This document shows positions 1 to 9,080 of a stretch of 64,000 bases of DNA, in pieces. The notes beneath the pieces were generated by a model. The model did no database searches. It was not told where the DNA came from and worked only from the letters and a program-made list of their open reading frames with translations. The DNA is taken from assembly GCA_002239085.1 (NCBI GenBank), contig MPNP01000004.1, forward strand, positions 31,428-95,427, read 5' to 3'. The stretch is from Rhodobacteraceae bacterium bin131. Its GTDB lineage: Bacteria > Pseudomonadota > Alphaproteobacteria > Rhodobacterales > Rhodobacteraceae. Position numbers and translations under genes: made by a program. Positions within the stretch are counted from its first letter, which is position 1, and the number at the start of each line of letters is the position of its first letter.

Positions 1-351
1 AAATTGAGAAAATACCAATCAAACTTCCCGGTCATAAACACCCACCATCATTGAAAGAAATAAGGGAATAAATAAACATACCAAGAACACCAGACAAACT
101 GGCAAAGCTACTGGTTAAGGACTACGAAATTGAATACGATAAAGAAGAAGGTTCTGAGGGAAGATGTCACTCACGTATATAATTCCTAAAATTCTCCTAT
201 TTGACAAACCTTAAAATGCTTAAAAGTTCTTTCATTTTCATTGGTCAATACATTTTAGAATGCCTTTTCTTTCTTGTCTTTCTGTGTTAGTTCTAGCTTA
301 GACAAAGCCATTCCAACGAAGCTTCTTAAGTATTTGTTTGGTTCATTGTGC
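1..351. other. Left edge, no intact gene
   Basis: No intact coding region is visible. On the plus strand, one frame reads through about 70 bases, hits a stop (TAA at about 69-71), then continues open to about 180 with a charged, lysine/glutamate-rich peptide, so a decayed or truncated gene entering from the left is possible. It was not identified. No convincing hairpin terminator was seen for the dihydroxyacetone kinase gene that ends at 352. Confidence 0.4.
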
Positions 352-1977
352 TTAATCCGAGGCTAACATTTCAAAAAGTATTGCGACGGCTTCCGCTCCC
401 GGATCGTTATAACCAGCTAGGTTAGCTGCTCCAACATAACTCGCCCGTCCTGCTTTTGCATTGGTAATTGCAGCAGTCTTATCGGCCCCATTACGAGCCG
501 CAGAAGCAGCCTTACCAATGCCATGATGTTCCAAGACTTTAAGAGCGGGTTCCAAAGCATCAATCATGGTTCGATCACCTGCCTGTGCACCACCAACCTG
601 CTTGATGCGCTCAAGTCCATCAATCAAGGATTGAGAAATGTTTTTCCCGCTCGTCAAAGAGTCACCTGTTGCGGCAAAGAAAATTGCCAGTAAAACGCCT
701 GATGAGCCTCCCATACTTTCGCTGAGCACTTGACTAATTGCTTGGAACAGTTGTCCATGATCAGCCAGTGGCAGAACATCTATTTTGGCCTGCAACGACT
801 TTGCCGCCGTTCCCAAGGTGCTTCCTGTGTCTCCATCTCCAGATTTGGCATCTAGGGCGTTTAACTCGGCCTCACTTTCGGTGAATAACTTACAGCACTT
901 GGCAATCAATTCACGTGTTGGATGATGGATGGAAGGATTAAAATGAGTGGGAGAAAGGTCCTCTGGAAGAGGGTTTACTTCAACAGAAGTCGCTTGAAAA
1001 TAACCGGGCCAAGCATGCGGGCCAACCGGTAACTTCAGAGCCTCAAGGTCACTTATTGAAGGAGAAAATAACGAAACAGAAAAGCCTCGCATATCCAGTG
1101 AAGTCATAAGCGGAGAAGGGGCAATCACCCCTTGGATTCTCGGCCCCATTCTTGAACACATTAATGCATTTGTCAGAATTCCCATCTCAATTGGTGTACA
1201 CCCTCCAAGGTTGTTGAGTAATGCAACTAATTGTCCCTTCTGTGCATGAGGTTCCAGACGGTCAATGACCAAATCCATAGCCGCTGAAGCTGTAGAAAAT
1301 GAAACTTGTTCAATCCCGGGCTCCCCATGAATACCTAAACCCAATTCAGCCATACCTGGTTCTATCCGATTTTCTTTAGGAAACCCCGGAACTGTACAAG
1401 TATCAAGAGACATTCCAATTGTTGATACAGTTTGAGCTATGCGCTCAGCCACATCGGCAATTTGATCTAAGTTAGCACCTGTTGATGCCATTGCCCCGGC
1501 AATTTTGTGAATAAATAATGCCCCTGCAACTCCCCTTGGTTGCGGAAGTTCTGGTAACGCCACATCGTCGCCCACCACAACCATCCGGACTTTATAACCC
1601 AAAGCTCTAGCCCGCTCGGCGGCAAGGCCAAAATTAAGACGGTCACCCGTATAATTTTTGACAATAAGTAAACACCCCGGCGAACCCGTGACGGAAAGAA
1701 TTCCTGCTAGCACAGCCGCAACTGAAGGGGAAGCAAACACCTCACCACACACCGCGGCTGTAAGCATCCCATTACCGACAAATCCTGTATGGCTAGGTTC
1801 ATGGCCTGAACCTCCTCCCGAAACAAGGGCAACACCAGATTTATCCCAATCTTTTCGGGCAACCACTTTGATATGTGGGTATCCATCAAGTCGGTATAAT
1901 TTACCTTCTGAGATACGTAACATTCCATCAATTGCCTCAGTTACGACTGAATTTCTATCGTTTATGAACTGGTTCAT
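352..1977 (-). CDS. dhaK: ATP-dependent dihydroxyacetone kinase (fused DhaK-DhaL)
   Basis: Cytosolic kinase that converts dihydroxyacetone (or glyceraldehyde) to its phosphate with ATP. The 541-aa chain has the single-chain architecture. The DhaK part (about 1-335) carries GGGSGHEP near 53-61, TGDRLNF near 110-116, and GLGIHGEPG with His217 as the likely hemiaminal-forming residue. The DhaL part (about 355-541) carries DAKSGDGDTGS with Asp376, Asp381 and Asp383 as expected Mg-ATP ligands. The ATG at 1977 is preceded by AAGGAG. It is the last gene of an operon encoding an ABC importer and methylglyoxal synthase, which suggests that imported substrate is converted to dihydroxyacetone and then DHAP. 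The family call is firm; the substrate context is inference. Confidence 0.95.
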   Translation of the reverse strand: MNQFINDRNSVVTEAIDGMLRISEGKLYRLDGYPHIKVVARKDWDKSGVALVSGGGSGHEPSHTGFVGNGMLTAAVCGEVFASPSVAAVLAGILSVTGSPGCLLIVKNYTGDRLNFGLAAERARALGYKVRMVVVGDDVALPELPQPRGVAGALFIHKIAGAMASTGANLDQIADVAERIAQTVSTIGMSLDTCTVPGFPKENRIEPGMAELGLGIHGEPGIEQVSFSTASAAMDLVIDRLEPHAQKGQLVALLNNLGGCTPIEMGILTNALMCSRMGPRIQGVIAPSPLMTSLDMRGFSVSLFSPSISDLEALKLPVGPHAWPGYFQATSVEVNPLPEDLSPTHFNPSIHHPTRELIAKCCKLFTESEAELNALDAKSGDGDTGSTLGTAAKSLQAKIDVLPLADHGQLFQAISQVLSESMGGSSGVLLAIFFAATGDSLTSGKNISQSLIDGLERIKQVGGAQAGDRTMIDALEPALKVLEHHGIGKAASAARNGADKTAAITNAKAGRASYVGAANLAGYNDPGAEAVAILFEMLASD

Positions 1978-1987
1978 TAGTTACTCC

Positions 1988-2983
1988 TTATCTAACACGA
2001 TTACCTGAGCTATCAAAAAACAATGGATTTTGGGGTTGAATTAGGACATGTTCACCCGGCTTGAGCGCTGAATACATGTCTGTGAGGGAAACAAGTTTGT
2101 GTCCTTCAATTTCAAGGTGGAGTTGAGTCTGGTCACCGAGATGTTCCAAACGAGTCACCTTTGCCGGTTTTCCCTCTCCTTGCTTTATGTGTTCTGGTCT
2201 TAAGCCGATCATCGCTGCACCAGCTGGAGCACCAGGAAATAAATGTGCCGGGAGAGCATTTATTCGAGGAAGGCCCAGCCGCCCGCCAACATACAGGCTA
2301 ATTGGATTTTCATAAATTTCACGCGGGGATCCAACTTGAACTAACCGCCCCTCCTCAAGCACACCTATTGTATTAGCCATAGTCATAGCTTCAATTTGAT
2401 CATGAGTTACATAAAGAATTGTTGCTCCAAGTTGCACTTGGATTCGTTTCAACTCAACCCGCAAATCAGAGCGCAATTTGGCGTCAAGTGAGCTTAAAGG
2501 TTCATCCATCAAATAAATTGAAGGATTTCGAACCAAAGCCCGACCAATAGAAACGCGCTGCATCTCGCCACCCGATAATTCTGTTGTTCGATTATCAAGT
2601 TTATGAACAATTTGAAGAACTTCAGCAATTTCGTTAATCTTCTTATGGATTTGATCCTCTGGGGTTTTGAGCAAGGGCGAGCGGAGCGGAAAAGATAGAT
2701 TTTCACGAACCGTCAAATGCGGGTAGAGTGAGTATTGCTGAAATACCATCGCCACATTACGCATAGCTGGTATCTCGTAAGTTACGTCCTGTTCATCAAT
2801 GAGTACCGAACCCTTGTCAGGACGTTCAAGGCCTGAAATCAGTCGTAAGGTTGTTGTTTTACCAGCACCAGTTGGCCCCAGTAAGACGATAAACTCCCCA
2901 TCAGAAATACTTATAGATACATCGCTTACCGCTTCAATCTGGCCGAATGATTTGAATATATTGCGTAATTCAACTTGAGACAT
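1988..2983 (-). CDS. ABC importer ATPase, second of a pair (CUT1/UgpC-MalK type)
   Basis: Nucleotide-binding subunit of a sugar/polyol ABC importer. Walker A is GPTGAGKTT, the signature is LSGGEMQR, Walker B is YLMDEPLSSLD, and there is a short TOBE-like C-terminus. I prefer the ATG at 2983 (MSQVEL), four bases after the stop of the upstream ATPase gene. A TTG at 3001 would add six residues and overlap that gene. Two non-identical ATPases in one operon resemble the GlpS/GlpT arrangement of rhizobial glycerol importers, suggesting a heterodimeric motor. The substrate is not proven. Confidence 0.9.
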   Translation of the reverse strand: MSQVELRNIFKSFGQIEAVSDVSISISDGEFIVLLGPTGAGKTTTLRLISGLERPDKGSVLIDEQDVTYEIPAMRNVAMVFQQYSLYPHLTVRENLSFPLRSPLLKTPEDQIHKKINEIAEVLQIVHKLDNRTTELSGGEMQRVSIGRALVRNPSIYLMDEPLSSLDAKLRSDLRVELKRIQVQLGATILYVTHDQIEAMTMANTIGVLEEGRLVQVGSPREIYENPISLYVGGRLGLPRINALPAHLFPGAPAGAAMIGLRPEHIKQGEGKPAKVTRLEHLGDQTQLHLEIEGHKLVSLTDMYSALKPGEHVLIQPQNPLFFDSSGNRVR

Positions 2984-2987
2984 TTGT

Positions 2988-4073
2988 TTATGTCGTTTCA
3001 AGACTAGGCATACTTAATGACCGTCCCGTATCACAATCAAACAAGGCAACCGCTTCTTCACGAAAGCTTAAACCGACGATTTCACCCTCCCGAACTTTAT
3101 CCTTGGCGGGCAATCGCGCTTTAAGGGGGCCATTTGATGTCAAAAGGGTAACGATTTGAGTCGTACCAAGATACTCGGTTGTTTCCACTTGCCCCTTATA
3201 TGCTGATTGATCATTAAACGATACGTTTTCAGGACGAACTCCGAGAGCAAGAGAACCTTCAGCGGCTTGTCCAAGCGGGCGTATTCCGATTTCTTGGCCT
3301 TCAAGATTTAAACGCGTTATTCCCGCTTCTAGCTTTGCCGAAAATAATAGGAAGTTCATTGGGGGAAAGCCAATGAAGTCAGCAACGAACATCGTTGCGG
3401 GATACTCATAGATTTCCTGCGGAGTGCCGAACTGTTCAATTACGCCCTGATTCATTACCACAATCCGATCACCCATTTGCATTGCTTCGCGTTGGTCATG
3501 GGTTACGTAAACAGTTGTTGCTCCCATCCGGTCATGGAGTTCGCGCAATTCTCCTGACATATGCTCTCTGAATTCGGCATCCAAAGCTCCGAGGGGCTCG
3601 TCCATTAAAAAGCATTTTGGTTGCCTGACAATAGCTCGCCCTAAAGCAACTCGTTGTCTATCCCCGCCGGACAATCCGCTGACGGGACGATCTAAAATTT
3701 CTTCTATCCCCAGTATCTTGGCTACCTCAAGAACTTTTTGATTGACATCAGTCCTGTTCATTCCTTGGCTGATGAGGGGATAACTGATATTTTTGCGAAC
3801 ATTCATATGGGGATACAGTGCAAACATCTGGAATACAAAGGCAATGTCTCGTCGGCTTGCAGGTCGTCGGCTGACTTCTTCACCATCAATCAAAATTTCG
3901 CCTGAGGTCGGTAACTCAAGCCCTGCAATCATTCGCAGGGTCGTCGTCTTACCACATCCCGAAGGTCCTAGAAGCATGAAGAACTCGCCATCAGCGACAG
4001 TAAATGAGGATGATTCAACTGCTGTAAAGTCGCCAAACTCCTTGCGCAATTTGCGGATGATAATTTCTGCCAT
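2988..4073 (-). CDS. ABC importer ATPase, first of a pair (CUT1 type)
   Basis: A 361-aa nucleotide-binding protein with Walker A GPSGCGKTT, a variant signature LSGGDRQR (the usual Gln is Asp), Walker B FLMDEPLGALD, the switch His in VTHDQ, and a C-terminal TOBE-like domain with GVRPENV. It lies between methylglyoxal synthase and the second ATPase with short gaps, so it is co-transcribed with the permeases at 4730-6612 and the binding protein at 6703. Family identity is clear; assignment to polyol transport comes from operon context. Confidence 0.9.
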   Translation of the reverse strand: MAEIIIRKLRKEFGDFTAVESSSFTVADGEFFMLLGPSGCGKTTTLRMIAGLELPTSGEILIDGEEVSRRPASRRDIAFVFQMFALYPHMNVRKNISYPLISQGMNRTDVNQKVLEVAKILGIEEILDRPVSGLSGGDRQRVALGRAIVRQPKCFLMDEPLGALDAEFREHMSGELRELHDRMGATTVYVTHDQREAMQMGDRIVVMNQGVIEQFGTPQEIYEYPATMFVADFIGFPPMNFLLFSAKLEAGITRLNLEGQEIGIRPLGQAAEGSLALGVRPENVSFNDQSAYKGQVETTEYLGTTQIVTLLTSNGPLKARLPAKDKVREGEIVGLSFREEAVALFDCDTGRSLSMPSLETT

Positions 4074-4102
4074 TAGAGGGTCACTTTTGGAAATAGTCCT
4101 TT

Positions 4103-4528
4103 CTACATCACGCTTGAAAGGGCTGATACTTCTGACGGTCGCCTGAACAGGTCAGACAAAATAACATAGTCAGCGGTCGCGCGATTGCATGCGATGACGG
4201 TTTGTTGTAGGGTGGAGATTCTTAAAAGTGCCTTCACATCAACATCATGTGGCATGGAGGAAAGAGGGTCAGTAAAGAAAAATAAAATATCAATTTCACC
4301 TTCAACGATCATGGCACCTAGCTGCTGGTCGCCGCCAAGTGGGCCGCTTTTGAGTAAATTAATTTTAAGACCCGTTGCTTCGGTCACTTGATTCCCGGTT
4401 GTACCTGTTGCCCATAGCAAGTGAGGTTCTAGGCGTTTGATGTGGTGTTTTGACCAAGCAATCATTTCAGCTTTCTTTTGGTCATGAGCTACCAAAGCGA
4501 TGCGTTTTTGATTCGGTCGTTGTGGCAT
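4103..4528 (-). CDS. mgsA: Methylglyoxal synthase
   Basis: Predicted to convert dihydroxyacetone phosphate to methylglyoxal and phosphate. The 141-aa length is close to the usual roughly 150. Family signatures are LVAHDQKK near the N-terminus (His15), ATGTTG near 40-45, SGPLGGDQQLGA with Asp67 as the expected catalytic aspartate, and FFTDPLSSMPHDVDVKAL (Asp87, His94). The gene sits inside an ABC importer operon that also encodes dihydroxyacetone kinase, so producer and consumer of DHAP are co-expressed. A likely role is an overflow route that releases phosphate when triose uptake is high; that is inference. The start sits just after the small membrane-protein gene. Confidence 0.93.
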   Translation of the reverse strand: MPQRPNQKRIALVAHDQKKAEMIAWSKHHIKRLEPHLLWATGTTGNQVTEATGLKINLLKSGPLGGDQQLGAMIVEGEIDILFFFTDPLSSMPHDVDVKALLRISTLQQTVIACNRATADYVILSDLFRRPSEVSALSSVM

Positions 4529-4541
4529 TTTAGTATCTTAT

Positions 4542-4733
4542 TTATTCTTTGGGAAAATGACTGACGATGATAAACATTACGGTACCGATTAACGTGATCA
4601 GGAAAGACCATGTGTAAGCCCAAAGCAAATAGGGTTGCATCAGCATAAACACACCGCAGGCAATGATAACGGATGCAACCAGCTCCCAAGCACCACGTTT
4701 AAAGTGCTTTAATTCATGCCAAAAACGATTCAT
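4542..4733 (-). CDS. Small two-helix membrane protein of the polyol ABC operon
   Basis: A 63-aa protein beginning MNRFWHELKHFKRGAWE, with two hydrophobic stretches at about 18-35 and 38-57 and a short charged tail. The ATG at 4733 overlaps the stop of the upstream permease as ATGA, which indicates translational coupling; a longer frame reading into the permease gene is a shadow. It occupies the place that GlpU-type small membrane proteins take in rhizobial glycerol importers, but I do not see the tryptophan-rich motif expected of that family. It may be an accessory subunit. Function unknown. Confidence 0.6.
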   Translation of the reverse strand: MNRFWHELKHFKRGAWELVASVIIACGVFMLMQPYLLWAYTWSFLITLIGTVMFIIVSHFPKE

Positions 4734-5668
4734 TTTCGTACGGCTCCAAAGGTAATTCCGCGAAGGAGATGCTTTCTCAGCAGGATTGTGAATACCATTA
4801 CCGGGACAAGAAACAATGTTGCTCCTGCGGCAACGGCTGGCCAATCAAGCCCACTCACACCAATGATCGACGGAATGAACGGAGGTGCTGTCTGGGCAGT
4901 TCCAGAGGTGAGGAGAACAGCAAAAGCATATTCGTTCCAAGCAAAAATCAAACAAAATATTGCTGTTGAGGCTATTCCTGTTGTCGCTTGTGGCAAGACC
5001 ACTTTGATAAATGCTTGTAACCGGGTGTAGCCATCAATAAGTGCGGCCTCTTCGTATTCAAGGGGAATCTCATCAATGAAGCCCTTTAGCAACCATACCG
5101 CCAACGATAAATTGACCGCTGTATATAACAAAATCATTCCCGCATGGGTATCAGATAATCCCAAAGTACGAAACATCAGAAAAATTGGAATGGCGATTGC
5201 AATAGGCGGCATCATGCGGGTTGAGAGGATAAAAAATAGTAAATCTTCCTTGAGCGGCACACGAAAACGGGAAAAAGCATAAGCAGCCAAGGTTCCGAGA
5301 AACACAGAAAGAAAGGTTGAGCCAAAACCGATGATAACTGAATTGAGGAACCTTTCGCCAAATCGAGATGGTCCAGCAATGACCATACCTTTATCATTAA
5401 CAATCCGCTCATACCAATTGGTTGGAGGATTGTTGATCAAGTATTCCTCACTTTGTCTCGTTTGAGTGGTAAATAAATTGACATACCCCTCCAAGGTGGG
5501 TTCAAAAAAGATCTTAGGTGGATATGCAATCGCATCAACTTGCGTTTTGAAGCCCGTTGACAGGATCCACAATAAAGGGAGTATGGTGATTAAAGCATAG
5601 ATGACAACAAGGACTCCTGCTATCCACTTCTGTGTCGCGCTTGGTTCTGCTAGGTTCCGAGCACTCAT
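4730..5668 (-). CDS. ABC importer permease (MalG/UgpE type)
   Basis: A 312-aa inner-membrane subunit with about six predicted helices and the ATPase-docking EAA loop around EYEEAALIDGYTRLQAFIKVVLPQA. It follows the partner permease with a 4-bp overlap (5665-5668) and is coupled to the small membrane protein by ATGA. An unusual periplasmic segment between helices 1 and 2 (about 45-95) carries TQTRQSEEYLINNPPTNWYE, seen in some carbohydrate permeases. It forms the channel with the 5665-6612 product. Confidence 0.9.
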   Translation of the reverse strand: MSARNLAEPSATQKWIAGVLVVIYALITILPLLWILSTGFKTQVDAIAYPPKIFFEPTLEGYVNLFTTQTRQSEEYLINNPPTNWYERIVNDKGMVIAGPSRFGERFLNSVIIGFGSTFLSVFLGTLAAYAFSRFRVPLKEDLLFFILSTRMMPPIAIAIPIFLMFRTLGLSDTHAGMILLYTAVNLSLAVWLLKGFIDEIPLEYEEAALIDGYTRLQAFIKVVLPQATTGIASTAIFCLIFAWNEYAFAVLLTSGTAQTAPPFIPSIIGVSGLDWPAVAAGATLFLVPVMVFTILLRKHLLRGITFGAVRK

Positions 5669-6612
5669 CGGTCTTTCACCCGGTTTAAGGCTTTAACATA
5701 AATTGAGGCCAAGCCAAAAATTGTGACAAACAGGATGACCGCGTAAGCTGATGCATAGCCAGTACGCCACTTTTCAAATGCTTCCCTCTTTAAATTGATT
5801 GATGTCAATTCGGTCGTTGAGCCCGGTCCACCACCCGTAAGAAGAACAACCAAATCAAACATTTTGAAATTCTCAATCCCACGGAAAAGAACTGCAAGCA
5901 TTAAAAAAGGGAGCACCATGGGAATAGTAATGGTCCAAAATTGCCGCCATTTTGACGCTCGGTCACACTCTGCGGCCTCATAAATGTAATCGGGAATTGA
6001 CCGTAATCCCGCGAGGCAAATCAGCATCACAAAGGGTGTCCACATCCAAGTGTCAACAATGACAATAGCCCACGGAGCAAGATTAACTTCACCGATCATC
6101 GTGAAACTGTTGGAGTCAATGCCGGTTAGAAACTCAATGATATAGTTAAACAACCCAATTTGGGGCTGATAAAGAAAAGTCCAAAAATTACCTACGACAG
6201 CGGGTGAGAGCATCATTGGCAACACAATAATAGTCGTCCACAAACCGTTGCCCTTGAATTTGCGATTGATGAGCCAAGCAAGGGCAAAGCCAATCAAAAC
6301 CTGCATGATTATTGTCCAGCACAGAAAATGTGCCGTGGCCTGCATCGTTTGCCAAATGTCACTATCGGTTAAGATCCGTTCATAATTCCTTAAACCAATG
6401 AATTTGACATCGGCGTTGGGGCGATTAGCCCGATAATTTGTAAAGCTCAGCCGAATCGTCCAAATGAGCGGGAATATATTAATCGCTAAAAGAAGAAGTA
6501 TTGTCGGCCCAACGAAGAGCCACGAAATCGCCCGGTCGGACATCCCCCGAATGCCGCGCCGTAAACGCTTCGGCGTCGCCGTTACCACCCTATCAATAGG
6601 GGCTATATTCAT
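5665..6612 (-). CDS. ABC importer permease (MalF/UgpA type)
   Basis: A 315-aa inner-membrane subunit. A cytoplasmic basic N-terminus is followed by about six helices, with an EAA loop around YEAAECDRASKWRQFWTITIPMV. The ATG is at 6612. It lies 90 bp downstream of the binding-protein gene across a strong stem-loop and overlaps the next permease gene by 4 bp. Together with the 4730-5668 product it should form the transmembrane path of a CUT1 importer. Confidence 0.9.
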   Translation of the reverse strand: MNIAPIDRVVTATPKRLRRGIRGMSDRAISWLFVGPTILLLLAINIFPLIWTIRLSFTNYRANRPNADVKFIGLRNYERILTDSDIWQTMQATAHFLCWTIIMQVLIGFALAWLINRKFKGNGLWTTIIVLPMMLSPAVVGNFWTFLYQPQIGLFNYIIEFLTGIDSNSFTMIGEVNLAPWAIVIVDTWMWTPFVMLICLAGLRSIPDYIYEAAECDRASKWRQFWTITIPMVLPFLMLAVLFRGIENFKMFDLVVLLTGGGPGSTTELTSINLKREAFEKWRTGYASAYAVILFVTIFGLASIYVKALNRVKDR

Positions 6613-6642
6613 GATGGAGAGCTACTTCATTCCATTTGATCA

Positions 6643-6669
6643 TGTGGCCGGTCCATGCGCCCGGCCACA
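6643..6669 (-). promoter_or_regulatory. Stem-loop between binding-protein and permease genes
   Basis: A perfect 9-bp inverted repeat (TGTGGCCGG at 6643-6651 and CCGGCCACA at 6661-6669) with a 9-nt loop. It is not followed by a T-run on the transcribed strand, so it is more likely a 3' mRNA-stabilising element than a terminator. In known ABC operons such hairpins raise binding-protein mRNA over permease mRNA; that role here is inference. Confidence 0.7.
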
Positions 6670-6702
6670 CTGTATTTTCAACAATTAAATGGATTTCAGA
6701 AT

Positions 6703-8016
6703 TTAGAGTATGCCTTCGTCTTCAAATACTTCAATCCAATCCTCAACTAATCCATCCAAGGCTTCTTGAGCAGTACCTTGACCAGCAATTACATACTTAT
6801 GGACTCGGTCCTGCATCGCAAGGAGTAGAGAGGCATAAGCTGGCTCAGCCCAAAAATCTTTCACAATTGCCATCGAATCAAGAAACGTTTGAGCGTAAGG
6901 TTGGCTAGACGCAAAATCAGGGTCCTCAACAACCGCCTTTAATGCTGAATATCCTCCGAGTTCCCACCATTGCTTTTGAACCGCCGGTTGGGCAAACCAT
7001 TTGATATATTCAAGAGCCGCTTCCTGGTTCTCTGAATAGGAAACCACCGAAATACCCTGTCCACCAAGTTGGGCAAAATGACCGTATGGGCCGGCAGGAT
7101 TAGGGAAATAACCTGAACGGTCACCGCCCACGTTTTCATCAGCGTTAACTCCGGGCCAGATAAAAGCAAAATTCATTTGTAAGGCGACTAAACCTGACCG
7201 GTAAGCATCGATGGCTTGTGACATGTACCAGTCTGACGATCCCGGCGGTGTACAACAATCATAAAGTGCCTTGTAATACTCAAGTCCTTCAATCGCTCCC
7301 TGTGAATTGACAAACCCTTCAAGTTCATACGGAGATTCTGGGTTGCCATATTCAAAACCGTAGTTGTAAAGTGCATTGGTCACACCCATGGTAATTCCTT
7401 CGGAACCACGTTCGGTATAGATTGCAGCCCCATATACGACTTTGTCGTCAATTGTTCGTCCCTGAAAAAACTCAGCAATATCTTTGAGTTCAGCAAGTGT
7501 TTGAGGCACACCAAGATCCCGTCCATACTTGTCTTTATACTCAGTTTGTAGTTCAGGTCTTTCAAACCAATCTTTGCGATAAGTCCATCCAACGACATCT
7601 CCGAATGCTGGTAAAGCCCAGTAGTTTGGCGTTCCTTTTGGCCACTCAGCATAACCCGTGACTGTTGCGGGAATGAAATCATCCATGGTAATCCCTTGCT
7701 CTTCAAAGAAACCATTCAATTTGACATAGTGTCCAGCTTCTGCCGAGCCACCAATCCATTGACTGTCGCCAATCATCAAATCACAAAGCTTACCACCCGA
7801 ATTCAGTTCATTGAGCATTCGGTCGGCGAAGTTGGTCCAAGGGACAAACTCAAAACTCATATTGTGACCACTTTCAGCTTCAAAGTCTTTGGATAGTTCA
7901 ACGAGAGCATTGGCCGGATCCCAAGCCGCCCAGCATAAAGTTAAATCTGCCGATTTTGATGACGTTGCAACAACCGAAGCAAAAAATGCCGCAGCGATAA
8001 AAATTGATTTTTTCAT
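6703..8016 (-). CDS. ABC importer substrate-binding protein (family 1)
   Basis: A 437-aa periplasmic binding protein with a Sec signal peptide (MKKSIFIAAAFFASVVATSSKSA, cleavage near 23). The mature part begins ADLTLCWAAWDPANALVELSKDFEAESG, typical of family 1 carbohydrate or polyol receptors; Trp- and Tyr-rich stretches such as YWALPAFGDVVGWTYRKDWF are consistent with sugar or polyol stacking. It is the first gene of the importer/mgsA/dhaK operon, with a promoter at 8128-8155. The ligand cannot be read from sequence; glycerol, a sugar alcohol or dihydroxyacetone is suggested by the operon enzymes. Confidence 0.9.
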   Translation of the reverse strand: MKKSIFIAAAFFASVVATSSKSADLTLCWAAWDPANALVELSKDFEAESGHNMSFEFVPWTNFADRMLNELNSGGKLCDLMIGDSQWIGGSAEAGHYVKLNGFFEEQGITMDDFIPATVTGYAEWPKGTPNYWALPAFGDVVGWTYRKDWFERPELQTEYKDKYGRDLGVPQTLAELKDIAEFFQGRTIDDKVVYGAAIYTERGSEGITMGVTNALYNYGFEYGNPESPYELEGFVNSQGAIEGLEYYKALYDCCTPPGSSDWYMSQAIDAYRSGLVALQMNFAFIWPGVNADENVGGDRSGYFPNPAGPYGHFAQLGGQGISVVSYSENQEAALEYIKWFAQPAVQKQWWELGGYSALKAVVEDPDFASSQPYAQTFLDSMAIVKDFWAEPAYASLLLAMQDRVHKYVIAGQGTAQEALDGLVEDWIEVFEDEGIL

Positions 8017-8127
8017 AACTTTCCTTTCTATTATTATGATGTCTCTAACACGTCAAAAGCTCCACAAGTATGCCAAGTTGAGAGGCATCGTTATTATTAT
8101 CCAATTCAGTAAATATTGGTACATCAT

Positions 8128-8155
8128 AGTATACGTTAACTAGTAATTTAGTCAA
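8128..8155 (-). promoter_or_regulatory. Sigma-70-type promoter of the polyol importer operon
   Basis: On the minus strand, TTGACT (8155-8150) and TATACT (8133-8128) are separated by 16 bp. The GTTAAC palindrome at 8135-8140 lies within the spacer. Further CGTTAA half-sites occur at 8183-8188 (as TTAACG) and 8203-8208, possibly regulator sites. The leader is about 105 nt. Apart from this, the 8017-8364 gap holds no gene. Confidence 0.6.
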
Positions 8156-8364
8156 TTAAGTGTTCCTGAATCAGTGAAACAATTAACGCTATCCAATTTA
8201 ATCGTTAAGCAATTAAATCCTCTCATGAGTTAAGCGGTCAAATGTTGCTAAATCTTTGCTTGAAGATCATCAATTTTACAGTGTATAGAGATTGTAATTG
8301 GGGTTTAGAATTAAATTATTACCAATAAGATAAAGTGAACAAAATTATTTTTTGAGTGTCCGTG

Positions 8365-9078
8365 ATGATAAAACTCGGTGTATTAAATGCCGGGCCTGTG
8401 TTGCCAGAAATTCGCCATATTTATAGTGATTATGCGCAGATTTTTGGGCACATGCTCAGATGCTTTGACTTTCAAATTGAGAGCTGGAAGGTGTATGAAT
8501 CACATTTTCCCAACACCATTACTCAATGCGATGCATGGCTTATTTCAGGTTCAAAATTTGGCGTCTATGAAAACCATCCTTGGATTCCAACGCTTGAGGA
8601 ATTCATTCGCGATTGCCATGCCAACAATTTGCCGCTTATTGGGGTGTGTTTTGGACATCAAATAATCGCTCAGGCTCTCGGGGGCACAGTTGAAAAGTTT
8701 AGAGAAGGTTGGGGCGTTGGTTGGGCACCGTTCTTTTTTCTAGACCAGACGATATACCTCAATTCATGGCATCAGGATCAAGTTGTAATTGTACCTGAAG
8801 GGGCACATGTTTTGGGACACAATAGTTTTTGTGAAAATGCCTTTATTAGTTATGGTGAAAACACTTTTTCATTGCAGGCTCACCCCGAATTTGACCACGA
8901 TTTTATCAGGCATCTCATTAAATATCGTGGATCTGAAGTTCCGCAAAATAGGGTTCAAGGAGCTAAGGAAAGTTTAGAAAAAAAATTAAGCAATGATTTA
9001 ATGAGGGATTTTTTTGGATATCACATTAAATCGCGGTCACTTCAACAAGCGATTGAAAATTTCAGTAATGGTCAGTGA
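8365..9078 (+). CDS. Class I glutamine amidotransferase-like protein
   Basis: About 237 aa, resembling GMP-synthase-type stand-alone amidotransferases. The nucleophile elbow is GVCFGHQIIAQALGG (Cys95 from the ATG at 8365) and the His-Glu pair is in LQAHPEF (His174, Glu176), so the triad is complete. The ATG at 8365 is preferred; a GTG at 8356 would add three residues. Relatives include gamma-glutamyl-compound hydrolases and uncharacterised proteins; the substrate is unknown. It ends 2 bp before the convergent phaR stop and has no operon partner on its strand. Confidence 0.85.
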   Translation: MIKLGVLNAGPVLPEIRHIYSDYAQIFGHMLRCFDFQIESWKVYESHFPNTITQCDAWLISGSKFGVYENHPWIPTLEEFIRDCHANNLPLIGVCFGHQIIAQALGGTVEKFREGWGVGWAPFFFLDQTIYLNSWHQDQVVIVPEGAHVLGHNSFCENAFISYGENTFSLQAHPEFDHDFIRHLIKYRGSEVPQNRVQGAKESLEKKLSNDLMRDFFGYHIKSRSLQQAIENFSNGQ

Positions 9079-9080
9079 TT

